DNA from: CBDBBY01 sp965205055
Lineage (GTDB): Bacteria > Pseudomonadota > Alphaproteobacteria > Rhodobacterales > Rhodobacteraceae
Direction of reading: 5' to 3'
Length of the DNA: 64,000 bases
NCBI GenBank assembly: GCA_965205055.1
Contig: OZ242030.1
Span: forward strand, 4,216,001-4,280,000
Made by a program: the position numbers and the translations under genes. Below are positions 52,455-60,327 of this stretch, piece after piece. Position 1 is the stretch's first letter. Each line of letters starts with the position of its first letter. The notes beneath the pieces are model-generated. The model was not told where the DNA came from and did not search any database. It saw only the letters and a program-made list of their open reading frames with translations.

Positions 52455-52795
52455 TCAGGCCGGTTGTGTCGCCGCCTTTCCGGCGGCCGGCTGCTCGATG
52501 CCGCAGGCCTTCATCATGCGGATCCAGCGCGGGGCATTCCTGCGCGCCATGATCTCCCGGCAGTCGGTTCCGGGATCCGTGCAGGCTTCCGGTTCTTCAG
52601 GACCGCATGGATCACGCGGACCAGCTTGCGGGCGGTGGCGAAGACGGCCTGCTTGTGGCTCTTCCTCGTCCTGAGGGCGCGGAAGTGGCTGTGGAACTGG
52701 CAGTCCTTGGTTCGGGAGGCGGCGTGCGCGCACTCGACGAGGACCCTCCGGAGCGCCGGGTTGCCCTTCCGGGCGCGTCCGCTCCGCCGCCTTCG
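52455..52795 (-). pseudogene. IS110-family transposase C-terminal fragment, frameshifted
   Basis: Reads RKGNPALRRVLVECAHAA, then RTRKSHKQAVFATARKLVRVIHAVL, the Transposase_20 C-terminal part of IS110 enzymes. After a frameshift near 52590 it goes on in another frame to the normal stop (MMKACGIEQPAAGKAATQPA). The N-terminal DEDD part is missing. It abuts an ISAs1 5' fragment at ~52796. Another copy of its last 130 bp is at 37105-37235. Confidence 0.78.
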
Positions 52796-53003
52796 CTCGG
52801 CCCGCCGCACAGGCTCGAAAGCACCGCGACCGTCAGCATCTCGTGAAAGTCGTGGCGCGTAGCGCTGCTTGTCCTCGGATCCTCCACCCCATTGAATATT
52901 TGACGCAATTTTTCCATCACCTGCCTCTTCGCTCTGCCCGGTGCGACCGGTGCCGTCTCGTTCCGAGAGTAGCAGCAACCAAAGGGAAATCAAATGCGAT
53001 AGC
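52796..53003 (-). pseudogene. ISAs1-family 5' fragment
   Basis: It starts with EKLRQIFNGVEDPRTSSATRH (ATG near 52917) and continues LTVAVLSSLCGG before it is replaced by IS110 sequence. The upstream segment down to CTATCGCATTTGATTT at ~53003 matches the left end of the copy near 40385. Only ~40 codons are left. Confidence 0.8.
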
Positions 53004-53009
53004 AGTGAC

Positions 53010-53114
53010 GCCTTGCTCACCGTCAAATGCTGCACCGAAAACGATAGCGGGAGCGACTTCTTCGGTTGGAAACCTTGTCGCGCCGTCGTCTGACAAAAGA
53101 ATTTGGAACGCACA
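53010..53114 (+). repeat. MITE fragment (copy e)
   Basis: CCTTGCTCACCGTCAAATGCTG, then TTCTTCGGTTGGAA and a right end GTCTGACAAAAGAATTTGG, homologous to the interior and right end of the 166-bp family. The left part was removed where the ISAs1 fragment lies. Confidence 0.65.
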
Positions 53115-53187
53115 GGAAGGTCCTGCACAAACCCAAAAAAATAAATTGACAAATTCATAGATTTGTAAGACCTTAAGTATCCAATTG

Positions 53188-53358
53188 GGTGAGCACCATT
53201 TTCTTTGGAGTGATAAGTGAGACGTAAGGCAAGTCGAAAGTGGGCCGTTGGTACGCCCTCGTTCAGATGCTGCCTCGCAAACTAGCGAGGGTCTGACTTT
53301 CTCAATTGGTGGAATAGTTGCGTTGCAACCGTTTGACCAAGAGTAATGGGATGCAACC
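53188..53358 (+). repeat. 171-bp MITE (copy f), diverged
   Basis: Left end GGGTGAGCACCATTTTCTTTGG; interior GTTCAGATGCTGCCTCGCAAAC; right end GACCAAGAGTAATGGGATGCAACC. It is the most divergent full-length copy and lies 30 bp before the repeat-protein gene, so it may supply its promoter region. Confidence 0.6.
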
Positions 53359-53388
53359 TATCCAATTAGGGAAACAGAAAGACCTCCT

Positions 53389-55185
53389 ATGCCACCATTG
53401 GCCAAGATTATTGTGATCGCAGGAGCTGTTGCGATTGCATTTACAGCGACGACGGGTCCGGCCCAAATAATTAATGAGAAATGCGATTGCAGTTCGCAGC
53501 AAGATTCTAGCGCGGATGGAAACGGGAGCAAACGCGAAGAAAGCCAAGAAACAAGTAAGAGAAAAGGCGGAAAGGACCGAAGTCCAAGCCGTTTTATTTC
53601 AACTCGGTCAAAAACCTTTCCAGCTTGGGCTCGAAAATTCGCTCTTTCTAGCGGAGGAATAATTTTTGGGAAAGGCACAACACAAATCTTCTACAGTGAT
53701 CTTTCCGAAATTTCGAAACTTGAAGCATCATCACTCAACATCAGTATTGGAGATGATGGCAGTCTTTTTATACATGTTCGATATCCCGATAGCAAAATTG
53801 TAAAATATAGTTTCAGAGTAAACGCCCATTCTTTCGCTGTATGCCCAATGGCAAAGCACGTGATGCGTAATGCGCCGTTAGGATTCACAATACCCCCGTA
53901 TTTGAACGAAGATGTGCTGAAGGAGGGCAATTTGCTGCAACATAAAGACCCTGCATATGAAAATCATAAATATATCGCTAAAGAATTCGTTTTAGACGAG
54001 CGCATTTCGGAGTTGATGTCCGCATCGGATTTTTGGCCGTATTTTCAGCCAAACTTTCCAGTGCCTCTCTCGACGGAAGTTTCGCGGGAAACTTTGGTCG
54101 AACTTTCACCGGAGCTTTGGAAGGAAGCTTGGTTGGAAATTTTGCCGGAAGCCTGGGCCGAACTTCCGCTGAGACTTTCGGCGGAAACTTCCGAGGAACT
54201 TTGGAAAGGGCTTTGGAAGGAACTTTCTCCGGAAGCTTCCGAGGAACTTTGGAAAGGACTTTGGCAGGAAGCTTTGGAGGGACTTTCTCCGAAAGCTTTC
54301 GCAGAACTTTCTCCGGAAGCTCTCGAGGAGTTTTGGAAGGGATTTTCTCTGGAAGCTTCGGAAGGACTTTCTCTGGAAGCTTTCGAGGAGCTTTGGAAGG
54401 GACTTTCTCCGGAAGCTTCCGAGGAACTTTGGAAAGGACTTTGGCAAGAAGCTTTGGAGGGACTTTCTGAGGAAGCTTTGGAGGGACTTTCTGAGGAACT
54501 TTGGTGGGCGATGATTTGGAAGAACCTTTGGGCGAAAACGGAGGAAAAAATTTGGGCGATAGCTTTGGAAGAACTTTCGCCGGAACTTTGGGAAGAAGCT
54601 TGGCTGGAATTTCTTCGAACAATTTCTGATGAGCTTTGGAAAGTCCCGATGAACAGTTTATCGGGGGCTTTCCGAGGGAATTTTTTGAAAGTTTATGAGG
54701 AACCTTGGTCAAAACTTTGGCCGTATTTTTCAAGGGATTTTTGGTTAATAGATCGTGAGATAAAGAAAGGGGTTTTGGAAGACGTAAATTCTGTTAAAGT
54801 AGTTGTTGGTGGCAATTCGCGTAAGAATAATGGATTTACTTACATAATCGGAGATTTCCATTTGAATACCTCAATTGTTCTAAACTCGCAGGATCGTTCG
54901 GCGGTTTTTTTCGGCTTTCCGCTGGCCTATTTTCAGAGAAATGATAATGATCTTATGGTTGTCTCCAACGTTAAGATTATGGCGCATACGCCTGAAGTTC
55001 CGCTTGCAATAGACCACGGCAGATTTGGCCCGACTGACTTTAAGTCGCTGTATGATTTGGCATCGACATTTGTTTTCTTTCGAGACAATGCGCCAGAGAA
55101 GCTAAGTTCTTTCATTGCTGATCAGTGCGCCAGTGTGGCGCAATTTCGTTTCAGAATTCCGCGGCGAGCATTGCCGCACGACTGA
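53389..55185 (+). CDS. Exported-looking protein with 36 tetrapeptide repeats
   Basis: A 598-residue protein of unknown family. The N-terminus (LAKIIVIAGAVAIAFTATTG) is a signal-peptide-like hydrophobic stretch ending near PAQ. A Ser/Lys-rich linker and a ~150-residue domain (TTQIFYSDLSEISK...DGSLFIHVRYPDSKIVKYSF) follow. Residues 230-373 are 36 tetrapeptides of pattern [E/G]-[L/A]-[W/S/L/F]-[K/P/E/Q], for example ELWK, GLSP, EASE, GLWQ, predicted as helix with Trp and Leu ridges. A degenerate repeat zone and a ~150-residue C-terminal domain (VKVVVGGNSRKNNGFTYIIGDFH) complete it. The gene is AT-rich compared with its neighbours. There is no clear Shine-Dalgarno, and it stands alone between mobile elements. 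The function is unknown; a surface or effector-type role is a guess. Confidence 0.7.
   Translation: MPPLAKIIVIAGAVAIAFTATTGPAQIINEKCDCSSQQDSSADGNGSKREESQETSKRKGGKDRSPSRFISTRSKTFPAWARKFALSSGGIIFGKGTTQIFYSDLSEISKLEASSLNISIGDDGSLFIHVRYPDSKIVKYSFRVNAHSFAVCPMAKHVMRNAPLGFTIPPYLNEDVLKEGNLLQHKDPAYENHKYIAKEFVLDERISELMSASDFWPYFQPNFPVPLSTEVSRETLVELSPELWKEAWLEILPEAWAELPLRLSAETSEELWKGLWKELSPEASEELWKGLWQEALEGLSPKAFAELSPEALEEFWKGFSLEASEGLSLEAFEELWKGLSPEASEELWKGLWQEALEGLSEEALEGLSEELWWAMIWKNLWAKTEEKIWAIALEELSPELWEEAWLEFLRTISDELWKVPMNSLSGAFRGNFLKVYEEPWSKLWPYFSRDFWLIDREIKKGVLEDVNSVKVVVGGNSRKNNGFTYIIGDFHLNTSIVLNSQDRSAVFFGFPLAYFQRNDNDLMVVSNVKIMAHTPEVPLAIDHGRFGPTDFKSLYDLASTFVFFRDNAPEKLSSFIADQCASVAQFRFRIPRRALPHD
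54075..54506 (+). repeat. 36 tandem 12-nt units in perfect register
   Basis: Units such as GGAACTTTGGAA, GGAAGCTTCCGA, GGGACTTTCTCC and GGAAGCTTTGGA follow each other without a single indel for 432 nt. The unit length is a multiple of three, and TAA/TAG/TGA is avoided in several frames. Long frames therefore stay open in at least two plus and two minus frames (e.g. 53978-54733 minus, Lys/Pro-rich). Confidence 0.92.
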
Positions 55186-55622
55186 CGAGCGCGATGCGAT
55201 ATTTCGCCCATTTGAACCACTTTCTGGACGACAGCTTACCGTTCCTGACTTCGACAGTTTGACTCGATTTCAGCACCGTTTCGGCTTTCCGGAGCGTTGC
55301 GTGCAAGGGAATTTCGGCTCTGTCGGGCTCTGGAGGAAAATGTAGTGCTTCAAGGATAATGATATAGCGGAATCCGGGAATTCGCGGTAGTGATTCGGAA
55401 AAAGCCGAATCAGGAATTGCATCATGCTCCTCCGCGCCGAAACCAAGCCCGGAAGCTGGAAAATTCCGGCAACCCTCTGATTTCATGCTGAGCCGGCTGC
55501 AAGCGCGGTCGAAGCGGATTCACGGGTCGATCAGGATCGGATGCGGTCGGATTTGGCCCGGATTTCAGGATTTCCAATGCCCGATTCAGGCCTGTTCCGG
55601 CCTCGCCGGCCCGTTTTGGGCC
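55186..55622. other. Intergenic stretch, no gene recognised
   Basis: Between the repeat protein and the IS5 transposase. A 111-residue minus-strand frame (55151-55486) is open but unlike known proteins. The right end of the IS5 element is presumably inside but was not resolved. Confidence 0.4.
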
Positions 55623-56579
55623 TCAAGCGCACACCAGGCCATTGGGCGGCGGCTTGGCTCGACCGGGAAGCAATCGCAATCCGCCCATGTCGTACGCGAT
55701 GTTCGCCATCGTGACGGCGGCCTTGGCGCGGGCCAGCCCGACGGTCCGGATCGCCGGCCCCATCCGGGCCTTCCGGTGGGCGAAGACGTGCTCGACCTTC
55801 GCCCGGTCCTTTGATTTGCGCCCGTTGGCCTTCGCGGTCCGCGCGGGCATCGGACGGCCGCGCGGCTTCTTGCGGTGGATGCGGCTGTTCAGTCCGTGCT
55901 CCTTCAGCCACCTTTCGTTCTCCGCCGAACGGCATCCCGTGTCCCCCCACACGTCGCCGCAGGTGTTGCCGCGGTCGATCAGCCCTTCGCGAAGCCGCTT
56001 GCCGTCGTTCGCGGCGGCGTCCGCCGCGGTCTGGCGGCGGATGATCCCGTGCTTCTTGTCGATGCCGATGTGGGTCTTGTAGGCGAAGACCGGAATGGCG
56101 ATGTCGACCGGCTTCCGGCCGTCCGGCTTGGCCTTCGCCTTCTTGTGCTTGACCGTCCAGCGCGCGTCCGTGTCCTTCTGCGACGCCTTGGCCGGCGCGT
56201 TCGGCCAGATCTCGTCCGCCGACCGTCCCTCCTTGACCGCCGCCTCGCGGAAATCCCAAAGCGTGTTCGCGTCCGGAACCTTGTCGCTCAGATCCATGCC
56301 GCAAAAGCGCGTCCAGCTCAGGCGGTCGTGAACCATATGCTCCGTCGCCTCCAGCGACAGACCGTGAAGGCTCTGCAGAACCGGCATCTTGAATTTCAAA
56401 ACAACGTCCAGCGCCGGGCGGCCGCCCTTCGCGCCGCGGGGGCGCCCGGCGGCCGTCTCGAGGATCGGCCGGAACCGCTCGAAATCCACCGTCGCCGAAA
56501 GCTTCTCCAGCGGGTCCCCGTCCGCCGAGATCTCCGCAAGGCGATTGTCAACGTCCCGAAGGCTCGGCTGTTTCGACAT
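55623..56579 (-). CDS. IS5-family transposase (IS903-like group)
   Basis: The 318-residue transposase starts SKQPSLRDVDNRLAEISADGDPLEKL and has VLKFKMPVLQSLHGLSLEATEHMV. Its DDE core is spread over DANTLWDFREAAVKEG, GWGDTGCRS-like DVWGDTGCRSAENE (second Asp) and KVEHVFAHRKARMG (Glu region). No stop or shift interrupts it. ATG 56579 is preferred over one 21 nt upstream. The terminal inverted repeats could not be fixed by eye. A remnant of a related transposase N-terminus lies at 62356-62574. Confidence 0.88.
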   Translation of the reverse strand: MSKQPSLRDVDNRLAEISADGDPLEKLSATVDFERFRPILETAAGRPRGAKGGRPALDVVLKFKMPVLQSLHGLSLEATEHMVHDRLSWTRFCGMDLSDKVPDANTLWDFREAAVKEGRSADEIWPNAPAKASQKDTDARWTVKHKKAKAKPDGRKPVDIAIPVFAYKTHIGIDKKHGIIRRQTAADAAANDGKRLREGLIDRGNTCGDVWGDTGCRSAENERWLKEHGLNSRIHRKKPRGRPMPARTAKANGRKSKDRAKVEHVFAHRKARMGPAIRTVGLARAKAAVTMANIAYDMGGLRLLPGRAKPPPNGLVCA

Positions 56580-56641
56580 CACAACCTCCAATTCCGCCAA
56601 TCCCTGGGAATCATGCCATCATCCAAAACGCAAGGGGTTTT

Positions 56642-57078
56642 GGGTGTGGTCCACATTTTTTGGTGAAGTCTGCTTTGCGCTTTCGCGCGCGGTCCGGTTT
56701 CGGCGTTTCGGAGGGTTGCCAACGCGGCGTTCGCGGTGCAGCATGGATCGGTTCCGGACCGGTTTCCGAAGACCCGCGCACGGCGGGTGCCGCGCTTCCG
56801 GGGCGCGAGCAGAAGAGGGCGACATGACGATCGGGGCACAGGACACGGAGTTCCGCCATCCGGCGGCGGTGGCGTTTTTGCGGAGTTTGACGGACGAGCA
56901 GGCGGCGAAGCAGCCTCCCTTGGTTCTCGAGCATGACGGCGTTGTCGCGCACTATTGGCGCGAGGGCGGCCGGGTTCGCTGTCGCGAGGTCGAGGCGTCC
57001 GTCGGCCCGTCCTCCGGGACGGGCGCGCTGCATGCGTTCATGCGGGCGGTCGAGGCGGAGTTCGGCCGTTCGCAGTAG
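56642..57078 (+). pseudogene. 5' end of a second ISKra4 element, truncated
   Basis: It has the left inverted repeat GGGTGTGGTCCACATTTTTTGG, then a leader like that of the element at 26948 (GCAGCATGGATCGGTTCCGG), and the transposase start at 56824: MTIGAQDTEFRHPAAVAFLRSL, then EQAAKQPPL, HYWREGGRVRCREVEAS. Similarity to the intact copy stops at FGRSQ (57078), after 84 codons. Its inverted repeat, with TTTTTTGG, is closer to the MITE ends than that of the intact element, so a relative of this copy is the likely MITE parent. Confidence 0.85.
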
Positions 57079-57438
57079 TGTGCCGTTAGTTCTGCAATTT
57101 CGATCAGGAATGCCAAGATTTTGTACAGGTTCAGCATTTATGCGACGGTTCGGGTTTGATGCTCCTCGGTCGATGCCGGGTGCATAGATTCTGTTTTCCG
57201 CATTCCGGATTTGGCCGGGGATGGCGGTCGAGAATATTCGATTGCAGTCAACCCGACTTTCTGCCGCGCCAATCCTGGATACGGCGGCAATCGGCGCTGC
57301 GCCGCAAATTTCAGGCCAAGCAAGCTCCTGTTCGGCAGATTGCAGCGCGCCTCGAACGGACTCGCCGGCGTTTCAAGCCGCTCTGTCGAAACGACCTCTC
57401 GACGGTTCGGTTCGAACAGCGACGTCATGCCGTCGGGA
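57079..57438. other. Intergenic stretch, no gene recognised
   Basis: About 360 nt between the truncated ISKra4 and the 3' end of the second sugar operon. No gene, hairpin with T-run or IS end was identified. Confidence 0.45.
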
Positions 57439-58524
57439 TCAAGCTTCGAGAAGTGCGCGGCCGTCGGTTCCGAACAAATGCATATTCTCAAGATCAAACC
57501 GAAGACCGGCATTGTCGCCCGGAGCGAGCGGAAGGCCCGGCGGAGCGCGCATGACCAAGGGAGTCTGCGATATCTCTGTCTGGAAGTACACGACTGATTC
57601 TGAACCGAGCTTTTCCACGATCTCAATTTTGGCTTTAAGATGGCCATCGTCGGCGGCGACGACCTGAATGTGTTCCGGGCGTATCCCGAACGCGACAGGC
57701 GTCGGGCGAGCCGCCATGCTCGAGAACCGACCGGTTTTGATCGAAGCGGTCCCGATGCGCAATTCCATGGTTCCATCGGCGGATGCCAGCTTTCCGTCCA
57801 GGAAATTCATCGCCGGCGAACCGATGAAACTGGCCACGAATTTGTTCACCGGCCGCTCGTACAGTTCGATGGGCGAGCCGGTTTGCTCAATCATGCCGTT
57901 GTTGAATACGACGATCCGGTCCGCGAGAGTCATGGCCTCGGTCTGGTCGTGCGTCACATAGACGACAGTCGTGCCGAGCCGCTTGTGAAGCCTTGCGATC
58001 TCAAGGCGCATCTGGACCCGCAAAGCCGCGTCCAGATTGGAGAGAGGCTCGTCGAACAGAAACACCTTCGGATTTCCGATTATGGATCTGCCGATCGCAA
58101 CCCGCTGGCGCTGCCCTCCGGACAGCTGGCGAGGTTTTCTTGAAAGCATATCCTCGACCTGCAGAATGGCGGCGGTCTCCGCCACTCTTCGCGAAACCGT
58201 CTCCTTCGGCACTTTGGACAAGCGGAGTCCAAATCCTATATTCTGTTCGACCGTCATATGCGGGAACAAAGCGTAGGATTGGAAGACCATCGCGACGCCC
58301 CGCTTGGAAGGCTTCTCTAGCGTGACGTCCCTTCCGTCGATGAATATTCGGCCCTCGGAGACGTCCTCCAGGCCCGTTATCAGCCGAAGCATCGTGGATT
58401 TGCCGCATCCTGACGGCCCGACGAAGACCAGAAACTCTCCATGGGGAACCGAAAGATCGACTCCCCGGATCACTTCCTGATCTCCGAACGACTTCGTGAC
58501 TCCCTCGATTTTCAGATTGGCCAT
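57439..58524 (-). CDS. Second sugar ABC transporter ATPase (UgpC/MsmK type)
   Basis: The 361-residue ATPase has Walker A FVGPSGCGKSTM, Q-loop FQSYALFPHM, signature QLSGGQRQRVAIG, Walker B VFLFDEPLSNLD and H-loop YVTHDQTEA. A C-terminal TOBE domain with AFGIRPEHIQVV follows. It is the last gene of a four-gene operon (binding protein, two permeases, ATPase) on the minus strand. It is clearly related to the ATPase at 7235 but not a recent duplicate. All catalytic residues are present. Confidence 0.95.
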   Translation of the reverse strand: MANLKIEGVTKSFGDQEVIRGVDLSVPHGEFLVFVGPSGCGKSTMLRLITGLEDVSEGRIFIDGRDVTLEKPSKRGVAMVFQSYALFPHMTVEQNIGFGLRLSKVPKETVSRRVAETAAILQVEDMLSRKPRQLSGGQRQRVAIGRSIIGNPKVFLFDEPLSNLDAALRVQMRLEIARLHKRLGTTVVYVTHDQTEAMTLADRIVVFNNGMIEQTGSPIELYERPVNKFVASFIGSPAMNFLDGKLASADGTMELRIGTASIKTGRFSSMAARPTPVAFGIRPEHIQVVAADDGHLKAKIEIVEKLGSESVVYFQTEISQTPLVMRAPPGLPLAPGDNAGLRFDLENMHLFGTDGRALLEA

Positions 58525-58527
58525 CGC

Positions 58528-59379
58528 TCAGCCCTTCACCGCGCCCATCGTCATGCCCTTTATGAAGTATCTTTGAAAGAACAGAAAAATGATCAATGTC
58601 GGAACGCTTGCGACGAGCGACAGCGCGCCTTGGACTCCCCAGGCCACCGAATACTGGCCTTTCAAATTGACGATGCCGATCATGATCGTCCGCTTTTCGT
58701 CGGACTGCGTGAAGATCAGCGGCCAAAGGAAATCATTCCAGATCCATGTGAATTGCAGCGTCGCGAGGACGGCGAGCGCGGGAACGCTCAGCGGGAGCGC
58801 GATCCTGGTCAAAACCTGCCATTCGTTCGCGCCGGCAAGGATCGCCGCCTCGCGGAGCGCATTCGGCACGGTCGAGAAAAAATTCCGCATCAGCAAAGTG
58901 CAGATGGGTATGCCCAGCGCCGTATGGACGAAAATGATCGGCCAGAGAGTATCGATCAATTCCAGCGTGTTGAAAAACCTGAAGAGCGGAATCAAAATGA
59001 CCTGCGGCGGGAAGAACATTCCGGATACGAGAGCAAGGAACAACAGGTTGCTTCCGCGGAACGGAAGCTTGGAGAATACGTATCCTCCGAGCACTCCGAG
59101 CGTAAGGGACGCCACTGTCGCAGGCACGGTCACAAGCAGCGTGTTCAGGAGATATCGGTGGACGGCCGGATTGAACAGCACCTCCTCGAAATTGCCCAGA
59201 TAGAGAACGGTCGGGACGGACCAAAGATCGCCGAAGGCGATATCGCGCGTCGTCTTCACCGAAGACAGCAGAACGCCGATCGTCGGCGCGAGGAACAGCA
59301 TCGCGAGAATGACGAGCGACGCGAATATCGTCGCAGGCCACGGATTGAATCCGCGCGGCGGAACGGCGGCGTCAGCCAT
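58528..59379 (-). CDS. Second sugar ABC permease, MalG type
   Basis: The 283-residue permease has six predicted helices, starting with ATIFASLVILAMLFLAPTIGVLLSS. The EAA loop is NALREAAILAGANEWQVL and the C-terminus is KGMTMGAVKG. ATG 59379 lies within the last 8 nt of the MalF-type gene, so the two are coupled. Unlike the permease at 4740 it has a normal size with no additional N-terminal helices. Confidence 0.93.
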   Translation of the reverse strand: MADAAVPPRGFNPWPATIFASLVILAMLFLAPTIGVLLSSVKTTRDIAFGDLWSVPTVLYLGNFEEVLFNPAVHRYLLNTLLVTVPATVASLTLGVLGGYVFSKLPFRGSNLLFLALVSGMFFPPQVILIPLFRFFNTLELIDTLWPIIFVHTALGIPICTLLMRNFFSTVPNALREAAILAGANEWQVLTRIALPLSVPALAVLATLQFTWIWNDFLWPLIFTQSDEKRTIMIGIVNLKGQYSVAWGVQGALSLVASVPTLIIFLFFQRYFIKGMTMGAVKG

Positions 59380-60253
59380 AGATCTCGTCGACCCTTCGGA
59401 GCTCACGGAAATAAATCCGGATGATCGTGAGCGCGATGAGGAAGAGCACCACGGCGATCGCGCTTCCATACCCCATTTGGTATTTCTTGAACGACTCGTT
59501 GTACATGTGCATTGCGAGGGTGTCGGAACTGTGGAACGGGCCGCCTCCGGTCATGATGTACAGGATGTCGAAGCCCTTCAGGGAATTGATTACGCTGAGC
59601 GCGATCACGACGACCGTGGCGGGCGTCAGCAGCGGAATGACGACCAAGCGGATGCGCTGCCAAGCGGACGCTCCCTCGATTTCGCAAACCTCCAGCAGAT
59701 CTTCGGAGATTGACGTCAGTCCCGCCAAATAAATGACCATCGTCAGGCCGGTTTGCTGCCAGGACCACGCAACGATCACCGAGCCGAGCGAAGTTTGCGG
59801 CTTGGCCAGCCATGCGAAGCCGAATTTTTCGCCGGCGACGGCGGAGACCACGGTGTTGAGCAAGCCCCAGTCCGCCTGGTAAATCCAGATCCAGATCTGG
59901 CCGACGACGACCGCGGAAAGACAGATCGGCAGGTAGAAGATCAATTTGAAAACGGTTCCGCCCGGAATGCGACTGTCGATGAGAAGCGCAAGTCCGAGTC
60001 CGAGCAAGGTCGGAACAAGAATGGCGGCCGCCATCCAGATGACGGTGTTGATTGCCGCGTTGAGGAAAAGCCGGTCGGTCACGATCTTCGTGAAATTGGA
60101 GAAACCCACGAAATCGTAGTTCGGGTTGAAGCCGTTCCAGTTGGTGAAGCTGTAATAGAACGAGCTCAGAAGCGGCCAAACGACAAGAACCGCGAACACG
60201 CCCAGCGGCGCGGCGAGCAGCGCGACTCGCCAAAATCTGGCGTTGCGCTCCAA
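59372..60253 (-). CDS. Second sugar ABC permease, MalF type
   Basis: The 293-residue permease has six helices, a first helix FWRVALLAAPLGVFAVLVVWPLL and an EAA loop at DLLEVCEIEGASAWQRIRL (Glu replaced at one position, still E..G.....I). It ends RELRRVDEIYG. Translation seems to begin at a TTG (60253), since no ATG or GTG fits; the frame is open upstream. It has no DUF11-like insert, in contrast to the MalF-type protein at 3490. Confidence 0.92.
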   Translation of the reverse strand: MERNARFWRVALLAAPLGVFAVLVVWPLLSSFYYSFTNWNGFNPNYDFVGFSNFTKIVTDRLFLNAAINTVIWMAAAILVPTLLGLGLALLIDSRIPGGTVFKLIFYLPICLSAVVVGQIWIWIYQADWGLLNTVVSAVAGEKFGFAWLAKPQTSLGSVIVAWSWQQTGLTMVIYLAGLTSISEDLLEVCEIEGASAWQRIRLVVIPLLTPATVVVIALSVINSLKGFDILYIMTGGGPFHSSDTLAMHMYNESFKKYQMGYGSAIAVVLFLIALTIIRIYFRELRRVDEIYG

Positions 60254-60285
60254 CCTAAGTGCTTGCGTCCAAGTTCGTCGCGGCT

Positions 60286-60313
60286 GCCGTCGGCGGCATG
60301 AGCCGCCGACGGC
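60286..60313 (-). promoter_or_regulatory. Intercistronic stem-loop after the binding-protein gene
   Basis: GCCGTCGGCGGC and GCCGCCGACGGC form a perfect 12-bp stem with a 4-nt loop between the binding-protein stop and the permease start. Such hairpins usually stabilise the 5' mRNA and lower permease expression relative to the binding protein. No T-run follows, so it is not a full terminator. Confidence 0.75.
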
Positions 60314-60327
60314 TTGAACCGGTCAGC

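Noticed and set aside
54075..54506. Repeat array considered as a CRISPR
   Set aside because: Units are 12 nt with no spacers and encode tetrapeptides in one continuous frame; no cas genes are near.
53978..54733. 251-residue Lys/Pro-rich frame on the minus strand opposite the repeat protein
   Set aside because: It is open because the 12-nt repeat avoids stops in several frames; it has no start context and no non-repeat domain, whereas the plus frame continues through normal-looking domains on both sides.
55461..56625. Similar ...GCATGA...GGG.TTG.CGGAATT... sequences on both sides of the IS5 transposase at 55623, considered as terminal inverted repeats
   Set aside because: They are in direct, not inverted, orientation, so they cannot be the two IS ends as such; I left the ends undefined.
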